The position numbers and the translations under genes were made by a program. Below, piece after piece: positions 34,091 through 43,044 of a stretch of DNA of 64,000 nt. The DNA comes from a virus, in the IMG/VR virus record IMGVR_UViG_3300032267_000592, positions 1-64,000 of that record. One strand, given 5' to 3'. The notes below the pieces were generated by a model. That model was not told the origin of the DNA. It saw only the letters and a list, made by a program, of their open reading frames with translations, and ran no database searches. Each line of letters opens with the position of its first letter. The stretch's first letter is position 1.

Positions 34091-34119
34091 TTGACCAATA
34101 TGGAATATTGTGATAATAT
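34091..34119 (+). promoter_or_regulatory. Sigma-70-like promoter for gp43, start near the ATG
   Basis: TTGACC (34091-34096), 17-base spacer, TAATAT (34114-34119), then six bases to the ATG of the polymerase gene. Transcription would start about at the A of the ATG, giving a leaderless message. The spacer holds an inverted repeat CAATAT-GGA-ATATTG (34096-34110), and CAATATGG recurs at the start codon (34122-34129), a possible operator. Confidence 0.55.
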
Positions 34120-34125
34120 TTCAAT

Positions 34126-36702
34126 ATGGCATATCGCAATATTTTTTATGATTATAAAAACTCTACAATCCATTTATGGACGTGGGATCAATTTGGTCAA
34201 AGACTTAAACTAGAAACATCGTTTGAGCCTTTTCTTTATGTGGAAGAAAATAAAGCAACCGATGCTGTATCTATTTTCAATACATCTCTTAAAAAATTAA
34301 AGTTTAATAATAATTTTGATCGGATGCGTTTCGTAAAAGATACGCCGTTAAAGCGTTTATTTTATAATTTAAACGTAGAACAGCAATTTTTATTGGAGAC
34401 ATATAAAAATGAGGTGGACAAACCAGATTTTGGTACACAAAATCTTAAAATATTTTACTTGGATATTGAAACATATGCAACTGATAAGTTTTCTACACCA
34501 GAAGAGGCATCAGATCCAATTAATCTCATAACTATATATGATTCTTTGTCCGAACGATTCTATACATGGGGCTGTGGTAATTATTCCACATTAGATGAAA
34601 GCGTTACATATATAAAATGCAAAAACGAAGAAGATTTGCTTAAAAGTTTTGTAAAATTCTGGAGAAAAGATCCACCAGATCTCGTCACTGGTTGGAATAT
34701 ACATGGATACGATATTCCATATATAATGAACAGATTAACCGTTGTTTTTGATGATCAATATCAAAAAAAACTTTCACCGATTGATAAAATCGAATTTAGA
34801 GAAAAATTTTCTGTAAATAAACTGGGTCGTCAGATTGATAGATGGTTTATCAAGGGAGTTAGCATTATTGATTATATGGAATTATATGAATCTCTTTGCG
34901 GTGGTAAAAGAGAGTCAATGTCTTTGAATTATATTGCGGAATATGAGCTTGAAGAATCAAAAATAGCAATTACCACAACATCATTATCAAAATTAGCAGA
35001 TACAGACTGGTTTACGTTTGTAGATTACAACATCCAAGACGTTAGACTGTTGGTTAATCTCGAAAACAAGTTAAAATATTTAAAATTAGTCAGAAATCTT
35101 GCGTATCGTGGATTTATTCCTCTTGAAAAGTCTATGGGAAAGGTTGCAATGATCACTGGTGCAGTTGCAAGACAAGCATTGATTGAAAATAAGATCATTC
35201 CGACATTTAATAGTGAAAAAATAAAACAAAATTTTGAAGGTGGTTTTGTTTATGAGCCAATAAAGGGATTATATGAAGATGTGGTCACTTATGACGCAAA
35301 CAGTCTATATCCAAACACAATAATTACATTAAACATTTCACCGGAAACAAAAATAGGAAAGATTTTAAAAAGAGATGAAACGAATGTGTTAGTTCAATTG
35401 ACAACAAACAAAGAAATAACATTAACAAGAGAGAATTTTGAAAAAATAATTCAATCTGAGAAGTTATGTATTACAAAATCTAATGTCTTGTACACTCAAA
35501 AGTTTAAAGGCATAGTTCCAACATTAATTGACAAGTTATACGCAGAAAGAGTCGCCGCTAAGAATAGAACGCTCGACTGTAAAAAGAAATTACAAAAAAC
35601 CAATGATCCCGAAGAAGTAAAACAGTTAACGGAACAAGCAAACGACAATAATACACTGTCTGATGTGTATAAAGTGTTTTTAAATTCTATTTATGGTGCA
35701 TTTTCTAATATATATTCTCCGTTATTTGATATAGATCATGCCGAAAGTGTAACACTATCTGGTCAATCTGTAGTTAAAAAGGCTGCTGATTTGTTTTATG
35801 ACAATGCCATATCCGATGGATTCACTGGAAAATTGGAAGATATCTTAATATATCAAGATACAGATTCTTGTTTCTTTTCTTTCAAGAATATTCTAATTAA
35901 TAAGAACATTAAACTTGTTGAAGATTCTAAAATAACAAAAGACGCTCATAATATCATTGATGAATATGGAAAAATTTTAAATAAAAGAATAAATGAATGG
36001 GCAACTTCCGAGTTTAGATCGATAGATCCTAGATACGTCTTCAAAAGAGAAAAAATATGTGATGTAGCTCTGCTGCAAGCTAAAAAAATGTATATATTAC
36101 ATATTTTAGACAAAGAAGGAACACCATCAAATGATTTTGAATATAAAGGAATGGAAGTAGCCAAAGCTACGCTCTCAAAACAAGTTAAATTGTTGATTAG
36201 AGACGTAATTGAATCCGCTTTAATGTCTAAAGAAAGGAAAATGGCAACAACTATATTCCAAGACGGATATGAAAAATATTGTAAAATGAGTGTTGAAGAA
36301 ATTTCAACAAGAAAAAAAGTAAACAATTACGAAAAATATGAAGATATGATTGACGTGGATGGTAACTTCGGCAAAGCCACTCCGATTCATGTTAAAAGTT
36401 CTATAAATTTTAATGAAGCATTAAAAAAAGTAAAAATAGATAGTAAATATCCAATAATTACGAGTGGTACAAAAATAAAATTCTTTTATTGTCAAAAAAA
36501 TATATTTGATTATAAGACCATTGGGTTTATTGATTACTATCCAACGGAATTATTGGAGATTGTCAAACCAGATTATCGATTTATGTTTGAAAAGAATGTA
36601 ATTCCCGTCATTTCTTCAATATTTCAAATTGTCGGGTGGCCAATACCAGCAATTGGTTGTGAAGAAGTTACAGATTTAATCAAATTATTTTCAAAAAAAT
36701 AA
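34126..36702 (+). CDS. 43: DNA polymerase, family B, gp43-like
   Basis: An 858-residue replicative polymerase with proofreading exonuclease. Exo I FYLDIETYA, Exo II DLVTGWNIHGYDIPYIMNR, Exo III YNIQDVRLL; polymerase motif A VTYDANSLYPNTI, motif B KVFLNSIYGAFSN, motif C IYQDTDSCFF, all in family-B order. Slightly shorter than T4 gp43 (898). It works with gp45 clamp, gp32 and the gp41/gp61 primosome, all in this window. Confidence 0.95.
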   Translation: MAYRNIFYDYKNSTIHLWTWDQFGQRLKLETSFEPFLYVEENKATDAVSIFNTSLKKLKFNNNFDRMRFVKDTPLKRLFYNLNVEQQFLLETYKNEVDKPDFGTQNLKIFYLDIETYATDKFSTPEEASDPINLITIYDSLSERFYTWGCGNYSTLDESVTYIKCKNEEDLLKSFVKFWRKDPPDLVTGWNIHGYDIPYIMNRLTVVFDDQYQKKLSPIDKIEFREKFSVNKLGRQIDRWFIKGVSIIDYMELYESLCGGKRESMSLNYIAEYELEESKIAITTTSLSKLADTDWFTFVDYNIQDVRLLVNLENKLKYLKLVRNLAYRGFIPLEKSMGKVAMITGAVARQALIENKIIPTFNSEKIKQNFEGGFVYEPIKGLYEDVVTYDANSLYPNTIITLNISPETKIGKILKRDETNVLVQLTTNKEITLTRENFEKIIQSEKLCITKSNVLYTQKFKGIVPTLIDKLYAERVAAKNRTLDCKKKLQKTNDPEEVKQLTEQANDNNTLSDVYKVFLNSIYGAFSNIYSPLFDIDHAESVTLSGQSVVKKAADLFYDNAISDGFTGKLEDILIYQDTDSCFFSFKNILINKNIKLVEDSKITKDAHNIIDEYGKILNKRINEWATSEFRSIDPRYVFKREKICDVALLQAKKMYILHILDKEGTPSNDFEYKGMEVAKATLSKQVKLLIRDVIESALMSKERKMATTIFQDGYEKYCKMSVEEISTRKKVNNYEKYEDMIDVDGNFGKATPIHVKSSINFNEALKKVKIDSKYPIITSGTKIKFFYCQKNIFDYKTIGFIDYYPTELLEIVKPDYRFMFEKNVIPVISSIFQIVGWPIPAIGCEEVTDLIKLFSKK

Positions 36703-36747
36703 AAAAACATATTGAAAATAAAATATTTTATATTAAATTAATAATGT

Positions 36748-37146
36748 ATGAGTGATACAACAACAACAACAACAAAAACAACAAAATTAATAACATTCCT
36801 AGATACAATCGGTAGAACTATCTTAGGCGAAGTAACAACATCAAGCGATGAAACTGAATTGGGTGTAAAAAATCCAGTCATTTTACAAGTAATACAAACG
36901 GATCAGTCTGGTCGTATGTCAGTTCAACTATTACCAATCTTTTTCAGAGAGTTTTTATCCGATAAAACGGGTGATTATGTTTTTCATTTTAAGAAAAATA
37001 ACATAACAACTTCGCATATTGATGCATTGGACTTTAGATTGCAAGCCCAATACGAGCAAATGTTCAATAAGAACAATGCATTTGTAGCCCCACAGCCGCA
37101 ACAACCGGATAACTCGCAATCTGTGATTAACCTATTCGACGAATAG
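36748..37146 (+). CDS. Conserved small phage protein, possibly Sm-like
   Basis: A 132-residue protein: a Thr-rich N-terminus, then LITFLDTIGRTILGEV, NPVILQVIQTDQSGRMSVQL, LLPIFFREFLSDKT and a Pro/Gln-rich tail. The strand pattern (short beta strands around a Gly-x-N-type turn) recalls small Sm/LSm-like barrels, and similar proteins sit between gp43 and uvsX in several marine T4-like phages. Its role is unknown. A strong terminator follows. Confidence 0.55.
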   Translation: MSDTTTTTTKTTKLITFLDTIGRTILGEVTTSSDETELGVKNPVILQVIQTDQSGRMSVQLLPIFFREFLSDKTGDYVFHFKKNNITTSHIDALDFRLQAQYEQMFNKNNAFVAPQPQQPDNSQSVINLFDE

Positions 37147-37172
37147 AATAATTGCTAAAAAAACAAACATTA

Positions 37173-37202
37173 AAACCCACACTTAAAGTGTGGGTTTTTT
37201 TT
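37173..37202 (+). terminator. Strong intrinsic terminator after the gp43 operon
   Basis: Stem AAACCCACAC / GTGTGGGTTT with a 5-base loop (TTAAA), running into eight T residues (37195-37202). It is the clearest terminator in the window and lies immediately before the uvsX promoter. Confidence 0.9.
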
Positions 37203-37228
37203 GACATTGTAATAATTTTTGATAATAT
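37201..37228 (+). promoter_or_regulatory. Sigma-70-like promoter for uvsX, start near the ATG
   Basis: TTGACA (37201-37206) follows directly after the terminator, then a 16-base spacer and TAATAT (37223-37228), then exactly six bases to the ATG. The predicted start lies at the ATG, so the message would be leaderless, as for gp43. Confidence 0.6.
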
Positions 37229-37234
37229 ATTGTC

Positions 37235-38332
37235 ATGGCTAAAAACAAAAAAGAAAACGAAGAAGTTGAAGAAATTGGAACAATTGATGACGCATTTAAA
37301 GTTTTGGAAGATTTAAATCCAAACGCTGCGTTTTTGGATGAAAGTACATTATCAAACGTAAAAGAATGGGTTGATACTGGATCATATGCTTTAAATGCAA
37401 TTATCTCCGGATCTCTTTATGGGGGAGTTCCTGTCGGTAGAATTACTGGATTCGTGGGTCCATCTGCTACCGGAAAAACTCTTATGATGAATAAGATCAT
37501 GGCAAATGCGCAAAAGAAGGGAATGCATACGGTTTATTTTGATTCAGAATCAGCACTAGATCATAGAACTGCTGAAAATCTAGGATGTGATCCTAAAAAA
37601 ATAAAACATTGCCCAATTGAAATTATCGAAGATTGTAGAAATCAAATTGTAAAATTTTTGGATACTGTAGTAGAAAAAAAACTACAAGGAAAGGTTATGA
37701 TAGTAATAGACTCTCTTGGAAATCTTATATCTTCAAGAGAAGCCAAGGTAATTCAAGATGGTAAAGATTCAGCAGATATGGGTGCAAAAGCGGTTGCAGT
37801 AAAATCTATGCTTAGAGCAGTAACACACTCAGCAGCAAAGGCAAATTGCTTAGTGTTATTCAGCAATCACGTATATGATAACCCAGGAGCATTGTATCCA
37901 ACTTTGATTAAAAGCCAAGCTGGTGGTTCTGGACCATTATATATGTCCAGTGTCATTGTCCAACTATCAACAAAACAAGAAAGGGTTGGCAGTTCTGATA
38001 ATAAAAATGCAACAGATGACGTAACTCCGATTTCAAAAAATGTAAATGGACTGTCATTGAGAGCAGTTACTACCAAAAATAGATTCATCCCATCATTTTT
38101 AGAAACTGAATTATATTTGAACTTCAAAACAGGATTAAATCGCTATTCTGGTTTGCTTGAAATGGCAGAAGGATATAAAGTAATCACAAAACAAGGACAT
38201 AGATATGTCTTGGGTGAAGAAGTTCTTGGGTTTTATAAAGACTGGAGAGATAAACAAGATGTTTGGGATAAAATTCTTCCAAAATTAGAGGAAATTTTAC
38301 AACAAGAATTAAAATTTGGAAAAGAATCTTAA
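37235..38332 (+). CDS. uvsX: RecA-type recombinase UvsX
   Basis: A 365-residue RecA-like strand-exchange ATPase. Walker A GPSATGKT (75-82), catalytic Glu region TVYFDSESALDH, Walker B KVMIVIDSLGNLISSREAK, and L2-type loop LFSNHVYDNPGALYP. It drives recombination-dependent replication with UvsY and gp32. The length is close to T4 UvsX (391). It is expressed from its own promoter immediately upstream. Confidence 0.93.
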   Translation: MAKNKKENEEVEEIGTIDDAFKVLEDLNPNAAFLDESTLSNVKEWVDTGSYALNAIISGSLYGGVPVGRITGFVGPSATGKTLMMNKIMANAQKKGMHTVYFDSESALDHRTAENLGCDPKKIKHCPIEIIEDCRNQIVKFLDTVVEKKLQGKVMIVIDSLGNLISSREAKVIQDGKDSADMGAKAVAVKSMLRAVTHSAAKANCLVLFSNHVYDNPGALYPTLIKSQAGGSGPLYMSSVIVQLSTKQERVGSSDNKNATDDVTPISKNVNGLSLRAVTTKNRFIPSFLETELYLNFKTGLNRYSGLLEMAEGYKVITKQGHRYVLGEEVLGFYKDWRDKQDVWDKILPKLEEILQQELKFGKES

Positions 38333-38340
38333 TTTTTACC

Positions 38341-38368
38341 TTGTAGTTTTATCGAAAACGCGTAAAAT
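38341..38368 (+). promoter_or_regulatory. Candidate promoter for gp41
   Basis: TTGTAG (38341-38346), 16 bases, TAAAAT (38363-38368), then nine bases to the ATG. Predicted leader is about 3 bases. Weaker than the uvsX and gp43 promoters but with the same short-leader geometry. Confidence 0.4.
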
Positions 38369-38377
38369 CTCTTTTAG

Positions 38378-39781
38378 ATGACAAAAAAAGATACACTTTC
38401 TCTTGATTTGGATTATTTCGAAAGAATAATCATATATAATGCGCTAACAGATCAATATTATCTGGAAACTATATTAGAATTTGTTGATCCGGATTTCTTC
38501 AAGGATAAAAGAATACAAATAATTTTTAAAATATTAAAAAATTTTTACAATCAGCATAAAGTAATACCGAATACAACAGAATTAAAAGCATATTTAATCA
38601 CTCCCGAACAAAAAGAAGCATTAAAAGAACTTGCAATATCATTCAACGCTATTGATAAATCATATAATAAAGATCTTTTAATAAAAAATACTGAAAAATT
38701 TTTAAGAGAAAAGTCAGTAATTTCTACTGTGATGGAAACAACCATCGATGCACAATCTGGAAATATGGATAGTGCATCAATTCTTAAAAAATTCGAAAGA
38801 GCTTGTAGTATATCATTAATAGATGATATTGGTTTTGATTATTTGGAGGAAATTGATAAACACTGTGAAGACTTGAATAAAGTATTTAATACACTTTCAA
38901 CTGGGTGGAAATGGTTAGATACCCAAATTGGCGGTGGATTCATGTCAGAAGGTAGAGCTTTATATGTTTTCTTCGGCGTTACCAATGTCGGCAAGTCTAT
39001 ATTTTTAGGGAACATTGGAACTAATATTTTAAATCAAGACAAAACAGTTGTATTAATTTCTTTGGAAATGCCAGAACAAGTTTATGCAAAACGCATATCC
39101 GCTCAGTTATCAAAGATACCATGTGATGATTTGAAATTACAGACAAGTTCTCTTAGAAAATTTGTAAACGAATATAAAGTTAAAAATAAAAATTCTAAAT
39201 TAATTGTTAAAGAATTTCCACCAAAATCAGTAACAGTATTAAATATCAAATCATATATAAACAAACTGATAAAAAATGGAATTAAACCGGATGCTATAAT
39301 TATTGATTATATAAATCTCATAGCACCATCAGAAAACGGTTTGAGTTCATATGAATCAATTAAACAGATAACAGAAAATCTTAGAGCATTATCTTACGAT
39401 TTTTCATGTCCAATAATTTCCGCGACTCAAAGTAACAGGTCTGGATATGGTGATAGTGCGCCAAAATTGGAAGCAACGAGTGAATCTATGGGACTAAGCC
39501 ATACCGTTGACGTTCAAATGTCCATATGGACCGAGGAAGGAGATTCGGATTTGGGCATAATCCATTTAGGAGTTGAAAAAAATAGATTTGGTCCAAGAGA
39601 AGTTTATACACATTTAAATATCGATTATCCAACACTATCATTAACAGAACCGGACGATTTAGATCCAACATTACCAACTAAAAAATCTCCGCAAAAATTA
39701 ACACCTGATGTTCAGGATAATACTCAAGAATATTCAAATGTTGTAGATACTTTTAGTATGTTTGAAACATTAAAAAGCTAG
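38378..39781 (+). CDS. 41: Replicative DNA helicase, gp41-like (DnaB family)
   Basis: A 467-residue hexameric helicase of the DnaB/gp41 family. Helical N-terminal domain, then Walker A FFGVTNVGKSIFLG (200-207 core), LISLEMPEQVYAKRISAQ (motif with catalytic Glu), Walker B DAIIIDYINLI, ISATQSNRSG (motif 3 Gln), and KNRFGP (motif 4). It unwinds the fork and recruits gp61 primase. Confidence 0.92.
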   Translation: MTKKDTLSLDLDYFERIIIYNALTDQYYLETILEFVDPDFFKDKRIQIIFKILKNFYNQHKVIPNTTELKAYLITPEQKEALKELAISFNAIDKSYNKDLLIKNTEKFLREKSVISTVMETTIDAQSGNMDSASILKKFERACSISLIDDIGFDYLEEIDKHCEDLNKVFNTLSTGWKWLDTQIGGGFMSEGRALYVFFGVTNVGKSIFLGNIGTNILNQDKTVVLISLEMPEQVYAKRISAQLSKIPCDDLKLQTSSLRKFVNEYKVKNKNSKLIVKEFPPKSVTVLNIKSYINKLIKNGIKPDAIIIDYINLIAPSENGLSSYESIKQITENLRALSYDFSCPIISATQSNRSGYGDSAPKLEATSESMGLSHTVDVQMSIWTEEGDSDLGIIHLGVEKNRFGPREVYTHLNIDYPTLSLTEPDDLDPTLPTKKSPQKLTPDVQDNTQEYSNVVDTFSMFETLKS

Positions 39782-39809
39782 TTGTATTTTTAAAGGTTTT
39801 GCATAAATA
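39782..39809 (+). promoter_or_regulatory. Candidate promoter for the DHH gene
   Basis: TTGTAT (39782-39787), a 16-base spacer and TAAATA (39804-39809), then five bases to the ATG. The geometry matches the gp43 and uvsX promoters, with transcription predicted to begin at about the start codon. Confidence 0.35.
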
Positions 39810-39814
39810 TCAAT

Positions 39815-40705
39815 ATGCAAAATAAAGTTTACCAAGTTTTTACGCATAAAGATTTGGATGGTGCTGGTAGTTTACTCGCGTTTTTGTGGGCAAATCCAGA
39901 TGCACAAATAACATATAAAGAAGTTACAAATTTACAAACAGATAAAATAAAAGAGTTTGTAAAAAACACATTTAATTTGCCAAGTACTTTAATTTTTGAT
40001 TTGGGATTAAGAGATGATTTTTTGCCAGATCTAGATCACGAAAAAATAACATTTATAGATCACCATATAAAAACTGAAAATTTCTTAAAAAAATTTAAGA
40101 AATCAAAAATTATATATGAAAATTTAAAATCTAATGTTTTGTTGGTTAGAAAATTGTTTAAGAAAGATGAATACCCATTAACGGAAGAACAAAAAAAATT
40201 AATATTATATATTAATGATTTTGAATCAGACGAAAACGTTTTTGAAAAATCATATAACTTAAACATTTTATTTTGGACATATTTTAAAAATAATTTCAAC
40301 GGGTTTATTAATTTTTATAAAAATGGATTTGTGGAATTTAGCGATTCGCAATTAAAAATGATAAAATCTGCAAAAAATAATGCAAATGAACAAGCCAACA
40401 AATTAAAATGTTTTAAAGGGGAAATTATAATAGAGGGTAATCTTAAAAATATATTGGCGGTTACTACCGAATCTTTCAATAATTTGGTAGATGATATTTT
40501 GATAAAAAGATACAATCCAGATATTTATTTTAATATAAATATTTTATCCGAAAAAATAGCAATGAAACAACTTAAAAATAAACAAGAAATAAATTTATTA
40601 TCATTTTGTAAGAAATATTGCGATGGTGATGGTAATAATAAAACCTGCAAAGGAAGAATGACGCCATTATTTATGGAGTTGACAAAAAACTTTAAACCAT
40701 TATGA
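39815..40705 (+). CDS. DHH-family phosphoesterase
   Basis: A 296-residue protein with DHH-superfamily motifs: QVFTHKDLDGAGSLLAFLW (motif I, D-x-D-G), LIFDLGLRDDFLPDL (motif II), ITFIDHHIKTENF (DHH motif III) and IILYINDFESDENVF-type motif IV. The C-terminal part (FCKKYCDGDGNNKTCKGR) replaces the usual DHHA1 Gly-rich loop. The family includes RecJ nucleases, nanoRNases and cyclic-dinucleotide phosphodiesterases; substrate cannot be told. It lies inside the replication operon, overlapping the next gene by ATGA. Confidence 0.75.
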   Translation: MQNKVYQVFTHKDLDGAGSLLAFLWANPDAQITYKEVTNLQTDKIKEFVKNTFNLPSTLIFDLGLRDDFLPDLDHEKITFIDHHIKTENFLKKFKKSKIIYENLKSNVLLVRKLFKKDEYPLTEEQKKLILYINDFESDENVFEKSYNLNILFWTYFKNNFNGFINFYKNGFVEFSDSQLKMIKSAKNNANEQANKLKCFKGEIIIEGNLKNILAVTTESFNNLVDDILIKRYNPDIYFNINILSEKIAMKQLKNKQEINLLSFCKKYCDGDGNNKTCKGRMTPLFMELTKNFKPL

Positions 40706-40995
40706 TAATAACATCTTCACAACAACTAGAAGACATAACAAACCCGTCAAATGCCATAAATGTGGACGAATTTGAACAGATAACATTAAAATTTGCATCA
40801 TTTATTTGTATTTCAACTGGTAAAAAGATGAATTATTTAAATTTTTTAAAATTTTTGATTGAAGATAAAAACGCACAAGCAATTTATTTTGCTTTACTTG
40901 GAGATAATAATTTACAAAACATAATCAAAGTATATTTAACATGTACACCTAATATTTATAAAAAAATGTTTAGGGCAAAACACTATCAAAAATGA
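40702..40995 (+). CDS. Hypothetical protein in gp59/gp33 position
   Basis: A 97-residue helical protein with no confident family. It contains the segment KKMNYLNFLKFLIEDKNA, which loosely recalls the MSYLEATTAFLEENSI core of T4 gp33, the late-transcription co-activator encoded next to gene 59 in T4. It overlaps both neighbours by 4 bases. The gp33 idea is speculative. Confidence 0.4.
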   Translation: MIITSSQQLEDITNPSNAINVDEFEQITLKFASFICISTGKKMNYLNFLKFLIEDKNAQAIYFALLGDNNLQNIIKVYLTCTPNIYKKMFRAKHYQK

Positions 40996-41648
40996 TACAA
41001 TTATCAGATTCAGAAAAAATAATATACAATTTATATTTAAAACATTCTAGAAAAGGACAAGGATACAGATTAAGGAAGGATTTTTCAGATCTAGACCAAG
41101 ATATTTGCACGTCTGTTGCAAAAATAACAAAGTTCTTAAACTCATATAGCCACATAGATTGGAATGAGTTTTTTGAATCATATGGGGAATTACACCCAAA
41201 TGAAAAATATCCAAATATAAATTTTTTTACATCAAGACTTGCTATTAAAAATTATTCTTTATATAAAAAACAAAAAGAATCAAGAGATCCAGAAAAACAA
41301 TTTGATGAGATTAAATCTAGTATGCGTTTTATTGGTTTATTTTGCATAGAAAATAAAATAGAACTGAAAAAATATTTATTCCATAAAACAGGATATATGT
41401 ATTCTTGGATGAATCATTATAGAGAACACCGAATAAATCCATATGCATTGATGGAACTTGGTGACATTGTATCAATTTTAGACAATATCGAAAGCGATGT
41501 TAAAATGTTATTTGCTTCAAATTTGGATAAAAATTTAATTGCATTCAAAACAAGATATCAAAATTCCGATAAAACTAAAAATTACGTCAAACAATTGACA
41601 GCAACAATAGAAAATTTTGTTAAAAAAGAATTGACTAATTCAAAATAA
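40992..41648 (+). CDS. Possible helicase loader, gp59-like
   Basis: A 218-residue helical, basic protein immediately before gp32, as in T4, where gp59 (217 residues) occupies this place. The C-terminal third (SWMNHYREHRINPYALMELGDI, then VSILDNIESD) matches the T4 pattern of ..LLQSNIISFETFILLDSFLNIID... The N-terminal half (LYLKHSRKGQGYRLRKDF) has no clear match. gp59 loads gp41 onto gp32-covered forks. The call rests on length, position and weak motif likeness. Confidence 0.45.
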   Translation: MIQLSDSEKIIYNLYLKHSRKGQGYRLRKDFSDLDQDICTSVAKITKFLNSYSHIDWNEFFESYGELHPNEKYPNINFFTSRLAIKNYSLYKKQKESRDPEKQFDEIKSSMRFIGLFCIENKIELKKYLFHKTGYMYSWMNHYREHRINPYALMELGDIVSILDNIESDVKMLFASNLDKNLIAFKTRYQNSDKTKNYVKQLTATIENFVKKELTNSK

Positions 41649-41670
41649 TTGATATTCTTTTATAGAAACT

Positions 41671-42525
41671 ATGAGTAATAAATACAACGAAAGTCTCTTT
41701 GATTCGCTCAAAGACGCATTAACAACAAAAACAACAACAGAATCATCATTTAAGGATTTCCTTAAATGTGAACCTGATAAGACATACGTGGTACGTCTCT
41801 TGCCAAATCTTGAAGATGGTAAGAAGATTAGATTCCATTACTGGCAGCATATTTTTGATAGCTGTGTAACTGGTAAAAAGATTTCAGTTCTATGTCCGAA
41901 TACATATGGGGAAAAATGCCCAATCGATGAATATAGATCAAAAGTTTGGGCTTCCAAGAACGAAGCTTTGATCAATCAATCAAAGCCTCTAAAGAAGACT
42001 GAAAAGTGGCTTTATAATGTTTACGTTATCAAGGATCCATCCAACCCTTCAAATGAAGGTCAGGTTAAAATTCTTAATGCTGGAACTCAGCTACAAAAGG
42101 TCATCCAGTCGGCAATCGACGGGGATGATTCACAAGAATTCGGTTTTAGAATTTTTGATCTATCCGAAAAGGGATGCAATCTTAGGATTAAAGTTGAGAA
42201 GAATGACGGTGGTTATCCACAATATACAAGTTCAAAATTTTTATCACCTTCAAAAATCGAAGGACTAGTAGACGCTGATGATGTATACGAGTCGATCAAG
42301 CCACTTGATACAATTTTTCAAAGAAAAACATACAATGAAATTAAAGAGTTGCTGGATGTACACTTCTTTGGAAAAGAAACCGAACCAACTAATCAAATTG
42401 AAGATTCGGATGATGATTATGTAATTGAAAACGTAGTCGAAAATAATACAGATGTCACCAAAAGCGATGATGACGCCCTAACAGATCAGGAAAAGAGAAT
42501 GCAGGATATATTAAAGGATCTTTAA
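41671..42525 (+). CDS. 32: Single-stranded DNA-binding protein, gp32-like
   Basis: A 284-residue gp32 homologue. A Ser/Thr/Lys N-terminal cooperativity region, then an OB-fold core with KTYVVRLLPNLEDG, a zinc site built from HYWQHIFDSC and CPNTYGEKCPIDEY, WLYNVYVIKDPSNP, and a strongly acidic C-terminal tail that recruits partner proteins. Codon use here is less AT-biased than in its neighbours, as expected of a highly expressed gene. Confidence 0.92.
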   Translation: MSNKYNESLFDSLKDALTTKTTTESSFKDFLKCEPDKTYVVRLLPNLEDGKKIRFHYWQHIFDSCVTGKKISVLCPNTYGEKCPIDEYRSKVWASKNEALINQSKPLKKTEKWLYNVYVIKDPSNPSNEGQVKILNAGTQLQKVIQSAIDGDDSQEFGFRIFDLSEKGCNLRIKVEKNDGGYPQYTSSKFLSPSKIEGLVDADDVYESIKPLDTIFQRKTYNEIKELLDVHFFGKETEPTNQIEDSDDDYVIENVVENNTDVTKSDDDALTDQEKRMQDILKDL

Positions 42526-42528
42526 TAT

Positions 42529-43044
42529 ATGATGAATCCAGCTATAGAAAATCTAGAAGCTGCAAAATTGGCATCAATGATCGGTTCACAGCTAAAAGCT
42601 GTGGACCGATTAGCAATAGATAGACCAAACATACCAGCAAATAGAATAAATATTAACCAATTTGTTGCATCGGTTACAAATCCAAATATTTTACCATCCA
42701 ATAAATTCGATAATACTCCTTTCGGCTATGCAAAACCATTACCGGAAGAAATAATTCAACAAATGGTTCCGGATGCAGTTCCTGCGTATAAACCACCGGA
42801 AAACCTTCAATCTATTGGATCGATTAGAATTGAGCCAATTCAAGAAAACACAAATACCGTTCAGAATAATGTAAGCGTACAACAACCGCAAAAACACCAA
42901 AAAGAAAAACCAGTACATACTACACAGTATAGTAATCTTGAAAATGATATAGGTAGTATTAAAAATTCGTTAAAAAATATTAGCAAAACTCTTTCCGATA
43001 TGTTAGTCTTGTTTAGACAACAGATAAAAGAAGATAATGAGTAA
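42529..43044 (+). CDS. Hypothetical protein between gp32 and gp45
   Basis: A 171-residue protein with a helical N-terminus (ENLEAAKLASMIGSQLKAVD), a Pro/Gln/Asn-rich disordered centre and a short C-terminal helix with heptad-like Leu spacing (LENDIGSIKNSLKNISKTLS). No family recognised. It overlaps gp45 by 8 bases, so it is probably co-translated. Low-complexity linkers suggest a scaffold or adaptor role. Confidence 0.5.
   Translation: MMNPAIENLEAAKLASMIGSQLKAVDRLAIDRPNIPANRININQFVASVTNPNILPSNKFDNTPFGYAKPLPEEIIQQMVPDAVPAYKPPENLQSIGSIRIEPIQENTNTVQNNVSVQQPQKHQKEKPVHTTQYSNLENDIGSIKNSLKNISKTLSDMLVLFRQQIKEDNE

Noticed and set aside
35946-36326. 126-codon frame antisense to the DNA polymerase gene
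   Set aside because: Lies wholly opposite the family-B polymerase coding sequence and has no recognisable domain.
41017-42268. Additional frames around gp59-like and gp32 genes, including an 83-codon +1 frame in gp32
   Set aside because: Overlap conserved domains of gp32; no start site or homology cue, so treated as shadows.
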